64,000 nucleotides of DNA, taken from assembly GCA_002869535.1 (NCBI GenBank), contig PKUK01000009.1:186001-250000 (forward strand), read 5' to 3'. Positions 17,765-27,409 of the stretch are shown here, piece after piece. The stretch comes from Arcobacter sp. Its GTDB lineage: Bacteria > Campylobacterota > Campylobacteria > Campylobacterales > Arcobacteraceae. Position numbers and translations under genes: made by a program. Positions within the stretch are counted from its first letter, which is position 1, and every line of letters starts with the position of its first letter. The notes beneath the pieces are model-generated. The model did not search any database. It worked only from the letters and a program-made list of their open reading frames with translations, and was not told the DNA's origin.

Positions 17765-19058
17765 CTTTTTTTCCAAAAAATTTGTAAAAATATCCTTTTA
17801 CAACTTTTGTAGCTGCTCTTGTTAAGACTAAGTCACCCTTTTTCACATTTTTTGTAACTGTGCTTCCAGCTCCTATTAAAACATCATCTTCAATAGTTAC
17901 AGGAGCTACAAGTTGTGTATCACTTCCTATAAATACATTTTTGCCTATTTTTGTTTGATATTTTTTAATACCATCATAATTACAAGTAATTGTTCCACAG
18001 CCTATATTTGTACCCTCATCAATTTCACAATCGCCAAGATATGAGAGATGTCCAGCTTTGACACCTGTTAAAATTGCTTTTTTAGTCTCAACAAAATTTC
18101 CTATATGTGTATCTTTTATAATTGAACCTGGTCTTATTCTTGCCATTGGTCCCGCATCACTATTTGTTAGTATCGCATCTTCTATTACTGTATTTGTTTT
18201 TATATGGGAATTTTCTATTTTACTATTTCCTAAAATAGTAACTCCATTTTCAATAATACTCTCTCCACTGATTTCAACACCTGATTCTATATAAATAGTC
18301 TCAGGTAACTTCATGATAACTCCAGCTTTCATAAAAGATTCTTTTATTCTATTTTGCTGAATAACCTCAGCAAGGGCAAGTTCATATTTTGAATTAACAC
18401 CTTTAAAGTTTTCTTCATTTACTACTATTGGTTTTAACGTTTCTTTATTATTAATAGCTATTTCTATTAAATCTGTGATGTAGTACTCTTCTTGTGCATT
18501 ATCATTTGATAAAAGAGGTAATGAATTTAATAAAAATTCTGTACAAAATTGATAAATACCTGCATTTGCACTTGTGATTTTTAACTCTTCATCTCTTGCA
18601 TCTTTTTGTTCAACTATTTTTTTTACTTCACCATTTTTTATAACTACTCTTCCATATCCATCTGCATTTTTCAACTCTAAAACAGACATTACAATAGTAG
18701 CATCAAGGTCAAATTTTTTAAGCTCTTTTGCTTGAATTAATGGCATATCGCCATTTAATACTAAAGTTTTTTCATACTTTGGTTTTATCCCCATAACAGC
18801 GCCACCAGTTCCTGGAAAGTTTATATGGTCTTGTATTACAAAATTAACTTTATCTTGAAAATACTCTTGCATAGTTTCTTTTACTAAATCAGCTTTATGA
18901 TATAAAACTACAGTAATGTCATCACTTAACTCCAAAGCCTCTTTAATTGAGTAATACAACATAGGCTTACCAGAAATTTTATGTAATACTTTTGGTGTGT
19001 CAGATTTCATTCTAGTACCAGCCCCTGCTGCTAGAATAATAATAGATTTATTAAACAT
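17757..19058 (-). CDS. glmU: Bifunctional GlmU (GlcN-1-P acetyltransferase / GlcNAc-1-P uridylyltransferase)
   Basis: Makes UDP-N-acetylglucosamine for peptidoglycan and glycans. The N-terminal uridylyltransferase (1-220) opens with [18 protein letters not shown] and has VLNGDMPLI; the C-terminal left-handed beta-helix (250-433) has hexapeptide repeats, RIRPGS and the catalytic region [17 protein letters not shown] with [12 protein letters not shown]. Length is a little shorter than the ~455 of E. coli, as in related bacteria. It heads a chain of overlapping genes, starting 8 bases downstream of the ankyrin gene stop, so may be read with it. Confidence 0.95.
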   Translation of the reverse strand: MFNKSIIILAAGAGTRMKSDTPKVLHKISGKPMLYYSIKEALELSDDITVVLYHKADLVKETMQEYFQDKVNFVIQDHINFPGTGGAVMGIKPKYEKTLVLNGDMPLIQAKELKKFDLDATIVMSVLELKNADGYGRVVIKNGEVKKIVEQKDARDEELKITSANAGIYQFCTEFLLNSLPLLSNDNAQEEYYITDLIEIAINNKETLKPIVVNEENFKGVNSKYELALAEVIQQNRIKESFMKAGVIMKLPETIYIESGVEISGESIIENGVTILGNSKIENSHIKTNTVIEDAILTNSDAGPMARIRPGSIIKDTHIGNFVETKKAILTGVKAGHLSYLGDCEIDEGTNIGCGTITCNYDGIKKYQTKIGKNVFIGSDTQLVAPVTIEDDVLIGAGSTVTKNVKKGDLVLTRAATKVVKGYFYKFFGKKDA

Positions 19059-19066
19059 TTTTACCC

Positions 19067-21010
19067 TTATTTTAATGCTTCTGCTACTTCTTTTCGCAAG
19101 TTATCTGCAACTTGTTGAAGTGCATTTTTCATTTTTTCATCTGTTATATTATTTTCAACTAATTTTGTCAAATTAGCCTCTTTTTCTTTAAAGAAAGCTG
19201 CCACTGCTTTGCTTTTTCTAGCTCTGTTATACATAAGTACTCCAGAAGCAATAAGTACCATAACAAGTTTTGCATGACCTAAAATTGCAGCATAATTTAA
19301 TATAGAAAATCCTGCATTATCTACTTCATTGATATCAGCACCTGCTGATATTAAAAGTCTTGCAATTTTAAAATTACCCTTCCATTGAGTATGATGTAAA
19401 ACTGTTCTTCCTTGTTTATCTTTAATATTCAAATCTGTTTTTTTAGATAAAAGTTTTTCCACAAGTTCATAATCATCTGCCATAACAGCTTTATGAAAAA
19501 TTGTTCTTCCATCTTTGTCAGTTATATTTACATCAACTCTAAATTTAAGCATAAAAACAACTCTCTCTAAGAACTCTTGTCTCTCTTTTTTTGTTTTTGC
19601 TTTTAAGCCCTCATCTATCATACAAGATAGTGGAGTATTTCCATCATTATCAAGTTTATTTATATCAGCACCATTATTTAAAAAAACTTTTGTAAGTTCT
19701 ATATTGTTGTAATGTATCGTATCAAAAATTATTGTTTTACCATCGCTTCTTGATTGATTAAGCTTAGGTCTTTTTATAATCAATCTTTTTAATAGTTTAA
19801 AATAATCTCCATTTTCAACAATATCTAAAAATCTTCTAGAGCTTGGTTTTTTACCATTATTTTGGATCAGTATCATCTCAGCTAAATCATCAATTACAGA
19901 TTTTTCATCAAAATCTCTATGGTCAATATCTATACCTTTTTCAAAAAGGTAATCAAGCATTTCATAATTTTGATATCCTTTTAAACACTCTTGAAAAAGA
20001 ACAGTTTTTCCATCTTTATCTTGAGTATTTATATCAGCACCTGCATTTAATAAAAACTCTATTGCTTCAAAATCTTTATTGTCAATAGCATAAAAAAGAA
20101 TACTTTTTCCATGTTCATCTTTTCTATCAATATCCAAGCCATATTCTATTAGTATTGTTAATAGTTTTTGATAGTTATTTTCTTTTTTTACATATTTATA
20201 ATCAGTCTGTCTATATTTATCCAAATTATTTTCACGTAAAATGTTAAATATTTTTATTATTTCATCTAAAACTGTTTTATTTTCGATATCTTTTTGATTT
20301 ACATTAATATCTCTTTGCAATAAAGCATCAACTGTATCTAGGTGAGTAGATCCTTTTAATACAACTTTAAACAAAACATTTCTTTTTTTATTATCCAAAT
20401 GATTTATATCTAAGCCATAATCAATCAAGTACTTCATAATCATTTGGTCATCTTTTAATGCAGCACTAAATAAGACTGTTTCACCTTCATTGTCAGCAAT
20501 ATTAACATCTTCAATGTTATTTAAAACCTCTTTTACAATTCTGATGTTTCCACCCTCAACTGCATCAAAAAGTACTGTTCTTCCATATCCATCTTTAAAG
20601 TTTAACTCAGCTCCTTGGGCAAGTAAAAGTTGAAAAACTTTTAAGTTTCCTTCTAAAGCTATATCTTGTATAAGCGTTCTTCCATAAGAATTTATATAAT
20701 TTAATGAGGCTTTTTTTTCAAGTAAGAATCTTATCATCATGCCATCTGCACTTGATGCAGCAATAGAAAGAGGAGTTTTACCTAACTTATCTTCATGGTC
20801 AATATTTGCACCATTTTTAAGTAAAATTTTCACACCCTCAATTCGTCTTTTATGTACTAGTTCAAAGAGTAGTGTTTTACCTTTTTCATCAGTTTCATTA
20901 ATATCTAATCCACTATCAATAAGTTTTTGTATTTTATCTTCATTTACATAGTCTTTCATCAACTCTTTTTGTAAAGTTGTACTATCATCTGATTTAAATA
21001 GATTAAACAT
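19067..21010 (-). CDS. Large ankyrin-repeat protein
   Basis: A 647-residue soluble protein made almost wholly of ankyrin repeats, about fifteen units recognisable by phrases such as [27 protein letters not shown] and [13 protein letters not shown]. Most repeats share a TxLF variant (phenylalanine after the leucine) rather than the usual TPLH. Residues from about 590 on are a helical C-terminal part with a short hydrophobic stretch ([14 protein letters not shown]). There is no signal peptide. It is likely a protein-binding scaffold; partners are unknown. The start is the ATG at 21010, preceded by GAGGGAAG; an in-frame TTG just before it is less likely. Confidence 0.85.
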   Translation of the reverse strand: MFNLFKSDDSTTLQKELMKDYVNEDKIQKLIDSGLDINETDEKGKTLLFELVHKRRIEGVKILLKNGANIDHEDKLGKTPLSIAASSADGMMIRFLLEKKASLNYINSYGRTLIQDIALEGNLKVFQLLLAQGAELNFKDGYGRTVLFDAVEGGNIRIVKEVLNNIEDVNIADNEGETVLFSAALKDDQMIMKYLIDYGLDINHLDNKKRNVLFKVVLKGSTHLDTVDALLQRDINVNQKDIENKTVLDEIIKIFNILRENNLDKYRQTDYKYVKKENNYQKLLTILIEYGLDIDRKDEHGKSILFYAIDNKDFEAIEFLLNAGADINTQDKDGKTVLFQECLKGYQNYEMLDYLFEKGIDIDHRDFDEKSVIDDLAEMILIQNNGKKPSSRRFLDIVENGDYFKLLKRLIIKRPKLNQSRSDGKTIIFDTIHYNNIELTKVFLNNGADINKLDNDGNTPLSCMIDEGLKAKTKKERQEFLERVVFMLKFRVDVNITDKDGRTIFHKAVMADDYELVEKLLSKKTDLNIKDKQGRTVLHHTQWKGNFKIARLLISAGADINEVDNAGFSILNYAAILGHAKLVMVLIASGVLMYNRARKSKAVAAFFKEKEANLTKLVENNITDEKMKNALQQVADNLRKEVAEALK

Positions 21011-21061
21011 CAACGCTTCCCTCTAATACTTTTAATAATGCCTGATTATATCTAAAGAAAA

Positions 21062-22600
21062 TTAAAATCTTCTCCTTCTCCTAAACTCTCGTGAATCTTT
21101 GGGAGGAAAATTTCTTCTGCTTGATTCTTGCTCTAATTTAATATCTTTTTTTAATGAATTCTCAATAAATTGATTAAATGAAGTTCTAGCAATTGTGGCT
21201 TTTATGGTATCAGGAAACTGTTCTGGTAACTTATATGATAACCATAAATACAAAGAAATCTTTTTTATCTCATCTTCTACAAGAAGCAAATCTTTTTGTG
21301 TTCTAGCAACTTTAGGCAGAGTTATAGATGGTCTATATCTTATAACTTTGTTTTTTAATACTGCTGATATATAAATATCATATGCTTGTAAAATAATTTT
21401 TGATTTTATTGAAATAGGTGCTTGGGAGAGCATATACTTATCTTCAAGTTTTAAATTAAACTTTTGATCAACAATAGTAGATGCACTAATCATAGAACCA
21501 ATATTTGCAGCGACAAAGGGTCCTTCAAACTCCATGTTAGAAGAGAAGAACTTTAGTACCTTTGTTAAAGATGTTGTTTTTAAATGCATTGCTAAATTAG
21601 AGAGTTGCTCATTATTGATTTTTACTCTAAAGGGAGGTTTTATTGTTTTTATAGGTTGTGCATACTCTTCTTTAATATATTTCAAACTATCTTTTGTAGT
21701 AGCTCCTATAAATCCTTTTTCATGGTGTCCATATCGTCCTGCTCGACCTGCTATTTGAACTATCTCATTTACACTTATACCTCGTCTTGAAATTCCATCA
21801 AACTTCATGTGAGTAGTAAAAAGGATTGTTTTAATAGGAAGGTTTAATCCCATAGCAATAGCATCTGTTGCTATTAAAATATCTGTCTCTTTTTCTCTAA
21901 ATCTCCTTGCTTCATCCCGTCTAACTTCAGGTGAGAGATTTACATATATAACTGAGACTTTATGTTTCTTTTGGAGTTTTTGTTTAAATTTTAGTACATC
22001 ACTTCTTGAAAAAGCGATTAATGCTGTTCCACTCTCTAAGTCACCTAAAGCTATATGTTTATCTAAAAGTTGTAATTCATTTTTTCTTTTGAATTTTTCT
22101 ATTATTAAATCTTCTTCTAAATATGCTGCTAATTTTTTAATGGCATCAAGGGCATTTACACTTCCTGTCATAATTATCTTTTTTGCAGGACAGCCAATAA
22201 TTGCATTTACCCAAGCCCAACCTCTGTCATCATAATCTAACATTTGAACTTCATCAATAATTGCAACATCAACATCCATATTAAAATCAATCATCTCTAT
22301 AGTTGAGCAAACATGCGCTGCATCTTCATTTAGATTTTGTTCTTCCCCTGTGATTAGTGAAGCGGGTATTTTTTCTTTTGTTAAGTCTTCATAACCTTCT
22401 AGTGCCAATAGTCTTAAAGGTGCTAAATACAAACCACAATCTGCTTTTTTAAGCTCTTGCATTGCTTTGTAAGTTTTACCTGAATTTGTAGGTCCTACAT
22501 AAAAGTGTAGCTCTCTTTTCATACTTCTAGCTAAGGGGTACAATGATTTTATATCACAATTTAAAAGCTCTTTTAGTTGTTCTTGCCAATTTGTTTTCAT
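21062..22600 (-). CDS. SUV3-like DExH-box RNA helicase
   Basis: A 512-residue superfamily 2 helicase resembling mitochondrial Suv3. Motif I is GPTNSGKT (residues 36-43), motif II is DEVQ (116-119, instead of DEAD), motif III is MTGSVNA, and motif VI is QIAGRAGRYG near residue 283. The C-terminal helical part (SYKLPEQFPD region) fits the Suv3 C-terminal domain, and the tail is Arg-rich (EFRRRRRF), suited to RNA binding. In mitochondria Suv3 unwinds RNA for degradation; a similar role here is inference. It stands 48 bases upstream of the ankyrin gene and may be co-transcribed with it. Confidence 0.85.
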   Translation of the reverse strand: MKTNWQEQLKELLNCDIKSLYPLARSMKRELHFYVGPTNSGKTYKAMQELKKADCGLYLAPLRLLALEGYEDLTKEKIPASLITGEEQNLNEDAAHVCSTIEMIDFNMDVDVAIIDEVQMLDYDDRGWAWVNAIIGCPAKKIIMTGSVNALDAIKKLAAYLEEDLIIEKFKRKNELQLLDKHIALGDLESGTALIAFSRSDVLKFKQKLQKKHKVSVIYVNLSPEVRRDEARRFREKETDILIATDAIAMGLNLPIKTILFTTHMKFDGISRRGISVNEIVQIAGRAGRYGHHEKGFIGATTKDSLKYIKEEYAQPIKTIKPPFRVKINNEQLSNLAMHLKTTSLTKVLKFFSSNMEFEGPFVAANIGSMISASTIVDQKFNLKLEDKYMLSQAPISIKSKIILQAYDIYISAVLKNKVIRYRPSITLPKVARTQKDLLLVEDEIKKISLYLWLSYKLPEQFPDTIKATIARTSFNQFIENSLKKDIKLEQESSRRNFPPKDSREFRRRRRF

Positions 22601-22682
22601 ATTATTCTTTTTAATTTTATAAGTATTAAATCGATTTTATCATAAAATATTAATATTATAATAAAGATTTTAAGGGATTTTG

Positions 22683-23804
22683 ATGACTTGTGATTATTTT
22701 GGGAAATGTGGTAGTTGTACTTTGTATAATATGGATTATTATGAGCAACTTGAATTTAAAATACAAAGAGAAAAAGAGAGATTCAACGATATAACATCAA
22801 TGGAATTTGAGATAATCAAAAGTGAAGAAGCGCATTTTAGAAATAGAGCTGAGTTTAGATTTTGGAAAAACTATGATGATGAAGATAATCCAACACTTTC
22901 ATATGCAATGACAAGCTTTGATAAAGATATTGTAGAAGTTGATAACTGCTCAATTGTTTCTAAACAAATTAGTGAGTTAATGCCAAAACTTTTAAAAAAA
23001 ATTTCTGAAGATGAAATACTGCACCATAAAATTTATTCTGTAGAGTTTTTAGGCTCTACTACTAATGATATGTTAGTAACTTTAATTTATCACAAAAAAT
23101 TAGATAGTACATGGGAAATAAAAGCTAAAGAGATACAAAAAGAGTTAAATATAAAAATAATTGGGAGAAGTCGTAAACAAAAAATTGTTTTAGAAGAAGA
23201 GTTTATAAAAGAAGAACTGAACATCAATAATGACAATTTTAAATTTCACTATAAAGAGGGAGGTTTCACTCAACCAAATACTAAAGTAAATATAAAAATG
23301 ATTGAGTGGGTTTTAAATAATATAGAGACAAAAGATGATTTATGTGAACTTTATTGTGGTGGAGGAAATTTTACCATTGCTTTATCAACTAAGTTTAATA
23401 AAGTATTAGCAACAGAGATTTCAAAAACTTCAATTAACTCAGCACTAAAAAACTGTGAACTTAATAATAGAACTAATATTGACTTTATAAGAATGAGTTC
23501 AGAGGAATTTGTTGAAGCTTTAAATGGTGTTAGAGAGTTTACAAGACTAAAAGATATTAATTTAAAAGATTATACCTTTTCCACAATATTTGTAGACCCT
23601 CCAAGATCAGGGCTTGATGAAACTACGAGAGAACTAGTTAAAGACTTTGAACAAATCATTTATATCTCATGTAATCCAGAGACATTACATAGGGATTTAA
23701 AAGAGTTAACTAAAACGCACCAAATCTTAAATTTAGCTTTATTTGACCAATTTTCCTATTCTAAGCATGTTGAAACAGGAGTAATTCTTAAAAAATCTTG
23801 TTAG
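22683..23804 (+). CDS. trmA: tRNA (uracil-5-)-methyltransferase TrmA
   Basis: SAM-dependent methylation of U54 in tRNA (or the rRNA uridine of the same family). The 373-residue protein has GGFTQPN (substrate and SAM region), LYCGGGNFTIAL (SAM motif I), VDPPRSGLD, and the catalytic nucleophile in SCNPETL. The N-terminus has Cys3, Cys9 and Cys12 in CDYFGKCGSC, which recalls the iron-sulfur ligands of RlmD-type relatives, so either TrmA or an rRNA enzyme is possible; length and order favour TrmA. The ATG at 22683 follows AAGGGA. It ends 34 bases before the first flagellin. Confidence 0.88.
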   Translation: MTCDYFGKCGSCTLYNMDYYEQLEFKIQREKERFNDITSMEFEIIKSEEAHFRNRAEFRFWKNYDDEDNPTLSYAMTSFDKDIVEVDNCSIVSKQISELMPKLLKKISEDEILHHKIYSVEFLGSTTNDMLVTLIYHKKLDSTWEIKAKEIQKELNIKIIGRSRKQKIVLEEEFIKEELNINNDNFKFHYKEGGFTQPNTKVNIKMIEWVLNNIETKDDLCELYCGGGNFTIALSTKFNKVLATEISKTSINSALKNCELNNRTNIDFIRMSSEEFVEALNGVREFTRLKDINLKDYTFSTIFVDPPRSGLDETTRELVKDFEQIIYISCNPETLHRDLKELTKTHQILNLALFDQFSYSKHVETGVILKKSC

Positions 23805-23838
23805 AATTTAGCATATAAGCTGTTACAAGGTTGGAAAA

Positions 23839-25455
23839 ATGAAAATAAACACAAACATAGCTTCGCTTAATGCACAAGAAGCAGCAACAAAGACTAATAG
23901 TAAGATTGCTAGTTCATTAGAAAAACTTTCTACTGGATTGAAAGTAAACAAAGCTAGTGATGATGCATCTGGGTTAGCAATTGCTGATAAACTTAGAACT
24001 CAAGCTACATCTATTGGTCAAGGTATTGACAATGGTAACTCTGCAGTTGCACTAATACAAATTGCAGATAAATCAATGGCAGAACAATCAAATATTCTTG
24101 ATATTGTTAAATCTAAATTAATTCAAGCAAATACAGATACTACATCTCCTGATGGTAGAGAAGCTATTAGAAAAGATATAGTAAAACTGTTAGAACAACT
24201 AGATAATATCGCTCAACAAACGAGCTACAATGGTATTACACTATTACAAGATAGTTATGACAGTATGCAAAGTTCAAGAGAACTAAGTTTTCAAATTGGT
24301 GGAAACAAAGATGATATTATGCAAAGTTCGTATATCCAATCAAATACTATTGGACTAGGTGGAGGAACTGAAGCCATAGATCAAGTTTCTGGATCAAGCA
24401 CTAGAGGTAACCTTATTTCACAAGGTTTATCAACAATTGTTAGCGCTGATGGAACAAATGCAATAACCCTTGATGGTTATGCTACAGGAACTGCAATAGA
24501 CGTAAATATTTATGGAATTACAAGTGAAATTACTTTTAATACATCATCAGGAACAATTAGTAACGTTGACACAAATACTCAATTAATTTTGGAAAGTTTA
24601 GCAAATATAAGCACAACAACAGCTGTTTCAGGTGGAAAGGTTAAGTTTACTCGAGTTGCAGCAGATGGAACAGAGACTAATTTAACAGTTGCACAAGCAA
24701 AAGTATTTACAGCAGCTTCTGGTACACTAAAAGCAACAGTAAAAGTTAGTGATATAAATGGAAATGTTTTAGGTGATTTTTCTATTAGTACATCGGGAGG
24801 AGCAGCGGGTATCTCTTCTGCTATTACAATTAATGCAGGAACAATTGTAAATGGTATTCAAGAGAATCCATCATTTAGTGTTTCAACAGGTACAACAATA
24901 GATTTAGGTGGTAATGCTATAAACACCTTAGCAATTGGCAGTACTATTGATACATATAGTGTAGGAGCCATGACCATAGAACAAAGTTCCGCATCTGGAA
25001 GTATAACCTTTGGGGCAAATGCACAAAACCTAATGATACAAAATAATAATGACCAAGTTGGAGAAGAACTAAAACTGACAACTGGTGTTAATAATGATGG
25101 AGCAACTGGTACAATTTATGGTGGTGGTTCACTTTCAGGATTAAAAGCATTAGCAACTGGACAATTAACAAAAGTTCAAGCAGATAAATATCAAAGTATA
25201 GTTGATGCAGCACTAAGTCAAATGAATATTTACAGATCTGACTTGGGTTCTACTCAAAATCAAATAGAATCAGCAGTTAGAAACTTAATGACACAAGAGA
25301 CAAATGTAAAAGCTGCTGAGTCAGTTATTAGAGATGTTGATTATGCTGAAGAGTCTGCAAACTTTAATAAAAACAATATCATCTCACAAGCAGGGTCATA
25401 TGCTATGAGTCAAGCTAACTCTGTACAACAAAACGTATTGAGACTTTTACAATAG
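23839..25455 (+). CDS. Flagellin (first copy)
   Basis: Main flagellar filament subunit, 538 residues, intact. The conserved N-terminal D0/D1 region (about 1-170) has NTNIASLNAQEAA and SSLEKLSTGLKVNKASDD, and the C-terminal D1/D0 region (about 440-538) has SDLGSTQNQIESAVRNL and ends QQNVLRLLQ. The middle 270 residues are Ser/Thr/Gly-rich and variable, the likely surface-exposed and O-glycosylated domain. The second copy downstream is nearly identical at both ends. GCATATAA at 23811-23818 weakly resembles a sigma-28 -10 box; this is a low-confidence promoter guess. A terminator follows at 25556-25584. Confidence 0.96.
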   Translation: MKINTNIASLNAQEAATKTNSKIASSLEKLSTGLKVNKASDDASGLAIADKLRTQATSIGQGIDNGNSAVALIQIADKSMAEQSNILDIVKSKLIQANTDTTSPDGREAIRKDIVKLLEQLDNIAQQTSYNGITLLQDSYDSMQSSRELSFQIGGNKDDIMQSSYIQSNTIGLGGGTEAIDQVSGSSTRGNLISQGLSTIVSADGTNAITLDGYATGTAIDVNIYGITSEITFNTSSGTISNVDTNTQLILESLANISTTTAVSGGKVKFTRVAADGTETNLTVAQAKVFTAASGTLKATVKVSDINGNVLGDFSISTSGGAAGISSAITINAGTIVNGIQENPSFSVSTGTTIDLGGNAINTLAIGSTIDTYSVGAMTIEQSSASGSITFGANAQNLMIQNNNDQVGEELKLTTGVNNDGATGTIYGGGSLSGLKALATGQLTKVQADKYQSIVDAALSQMNIYRSDLGSTQNQIESAVRNLMTQETNVKAAESVIRDVDYAEESANFNKNNIISQAGSYAMSQANSVQQNVLRLLQ

Positions 25456-25466
25456 TAAATAGTCGT

Positions 25467-25494
25467 TAAAGTAGTAGTTTTACTACTACGATAT
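25467..25494 (+). promoter_or_regulatory. Possible sigma-28-like promoter between the flagellin genes
   Basis: TAAA (25467-25470) and CGATAT (25489-25494) with 18 bases between recall flagellar sigma-28 elements. It stands just after the first flagellin stop and before the terminator at 25556, so it would make only a short RNA of about 85 bases, not the second flagellin. The stretch between also forms GTAGTA-GTTT-TACTAC, so the match may be chance within a hairpin. Confidence 0.25.
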
Positions 25495-25555
25495 ACGTTT
25501 CCTCGAAAACGTTCTTAGATTACTTCAATAAGAAGCAAATTTAACATTAAAATTT

Positions 25556-25584
25556 AAAAGAGAGCTTTTTAGCTCTCTTTTTTT
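25556..25584 (+). terminator. Rho-independent terminator after the first flagellin
   Basis: An 11-bp stem AAAAGAGAGCT (25556-25566) with AGCTCTCTTTT (25571-25581), a TTTT loop and a following T run. It separates the two flagellin transcripts. The next 160 bases to the second flagellin hold a palindrome GTGAT-TT-ATCAC (25709-25720) but no promoter that can be named with confidence. Confidence 0.9.
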
Positions 25585-25748
25585 ATTGCCAACTTATATT
25601 TTAAACTACTTTTAAGAATTGGTATGTAATAATTCTATTTACAAAGTAGGGATCAATTGATTCCAAAGAGTTTTACTCTATGCTCACTAACCTGAGAATG
25701 TTTCCGTCGTGATTTATCACAATGTGTCATAATTAAAAAGGATTTATT

Positions 25749-27242
25749 ATGAGAATTAATACTAACATTGCTTCATTAAATGCAAGAGAAGCAGCTACAA
25801 ATACGCAAAATAAAATTGCAAGTTCATTAGAAAAACTTTCTACTGGATTAAAAATTAATAAAGCATCTGATGATGCATCTGGTTTAGCAATTGCTGATAA
25901 ATTAAGAACACAAGCAAGTTCTATTGGTCAAGGTATTGACAACGGTAACTCTGCTGTTTCATTAATACAAATTGCTGATAAATCTATGTCTGAACAATCA
26001 AATATTCTTGATGTTGTTAAAGCTAAATTAATTCAAGCAAATACTGATACTACTTCTGATGCAGGTAGAGAAGCTATTAGAAAAGATATCAATAAACTAC
26101 TTGAACAATTAGATAATATTGCACAGCAAACGAACTATAATGGTACAACACTATTACAAGGTGGTTATGATGAAACTCAAGGGTCTAATCAATTATCATT
26201 CCAAATTGGTGGAAATAAAGATGATATTATTCAAGCAGAGTCTATTCAATCTAATACACTAGGTCTTGGTGGAGGAACTGAAGAGTTGGTTCAAACATCA
26301 GGTGCTAGTGATAGAAATAATATCGTTTCACAAGGTACATCTATCGTTGTTACTGGTGATGGTACAAATGATATTACAATTGATGGTTTCTCTTCAGGAA
26401 CTTCACTAGATGTAAACTTGTCAGGTATCTCAGGAGCTATTACATTTAGTGGTTAAGGAACAATTAGTAATACTGATGCAGTTACACAATTAGTTTTAGA
26501 AAAACTAGCTGCTGCATCTGGTGGTAAATCAGTAGAAGTAAGTGATATTAATGGGAACGTTATTGGTACATTCTCAATATCTTCAGGTGGTTCAATCACA
26601 AAAGTTCAAGCAAGTTCAATTAATGGTATTGCAGGAGCTATTACATTTACAGTAACATCTGGTACTACTATCAATCTTGGTGGTAATACTATTGATACAG
26701 TAAATAACTCATCTACTACTACAAGTGGAGCAAGTCCAGCATTATTAAGTACATTTAGTATTGGTTCTATGCAAATCACTCAAAGTTCTGCATCTGGAAG
26801 TTTAACAGTTAGTGGAAATGCACAAAACTTAAATATTACAAACTTAAATAGTGCAAATGGTGAAGAAATCACAGTTTCAACTGCTGCTTCTGGTGGTAAA
26901 ATTACAGGGGGAGGAACACTTTCTGGATTAAAATCTTTAGCGGCTAATCAATTGACACGTGCTCAAGCCGATAAATTCCAAGGTGTAGTTGATGCTGCAA
27001 TTTCTCAACTTAATACATATAGAGCGGACTTAGGTTCTACTCAAAATCAAATTGAATCTGGGGTTAGAAACTTAATGACCCAAGAGACAAATGTAAAAGC
27101 TGCTGAGTCTATTATTAGAGATGTTGATTATGCTGAAGAATCTTCAAACTTCAACAAACAAAATATTATCTCACAAGCTGGATCGTATGCTATGAGTCAA
27201 GCTAACTCTATCAAACAAAATGTTTTAAGATTATTACAATAG
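25749..27242 (+). pseudogene. Second flagellin, interrupted by one in-frame TAA
   Basis: The same reading frame runs from the ATG at 25749 to the stop at 27240-27242, 497 codons, with one TAA at 26454-26456 (codon 236). Both halves are well preserved: the N-terminal half matches the first flagellin from MRINTNIASLNA on, and the C-terminal half ends IKQNVLRLLQ. In the paralogue the aligned phrase is ITF-NTSSGTISN; here it is ITFSG, stop, GTISN, so the stop most simply replaces a serine TCA by one C-to-A change. A 235-residue product lacks the C-terminal D0/D1 half and could not assemble. The rest of the frame shows no other decay, so the change is recent, an assembly error, or read through. 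The ribosome site AAAAAGGA is intact. Confidence 0.9.
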
Positions 27243-27262
27243 TATTTGATCTTTTCACTTTT

Positions 27263-27295
27263 AAAAGTAGTATCCTTTTGGATGCTACTTTTTTT
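27263..27295 (+). terminator. Rho-independent terminator after the second flagellin
   Basis: AAAAGTAGTATCC (27263-27275), loop TTTT, GGATGCTACTTTT (27280-27292) with one G-T pair, then T residues. Confidence 0.9.
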
Positions 27296-27342
27296 ATTTC
27301 TATTTAAATCAGAAAAAATCTCTTTTTTTAAATTTTAATATA

Positions 27343-27370
27343 TTGTCAGAAAACATCAAACTCTTATAAG
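27343..27370 (+). promoter_or_regulatory. Candidate sigma-70 promoter for the manC-gmd-fcl operon
   Basis: TTGTCA (27343-27348) and TATAAG (27365-27370) are separated by 16 bases, 40 bases before the manC start at 27410 and after the flagellin terminator. AGGAAG at 27397-27402 is the ribosome site. Confidence 0.45.
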
Positions 27371-27409
27371 CTAAAATATCTAACAACATAAAGAATAGGA
27401 AGTGACATA

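Noticed and set aside
25700-25748. CRP-like site GTGATTTATCAC upstream of the second flagellin
   Set aside because: Half-site spacing (2 bases) does not fit the 6-base spacer of CRP sites, so it is noted only as a palindrome.
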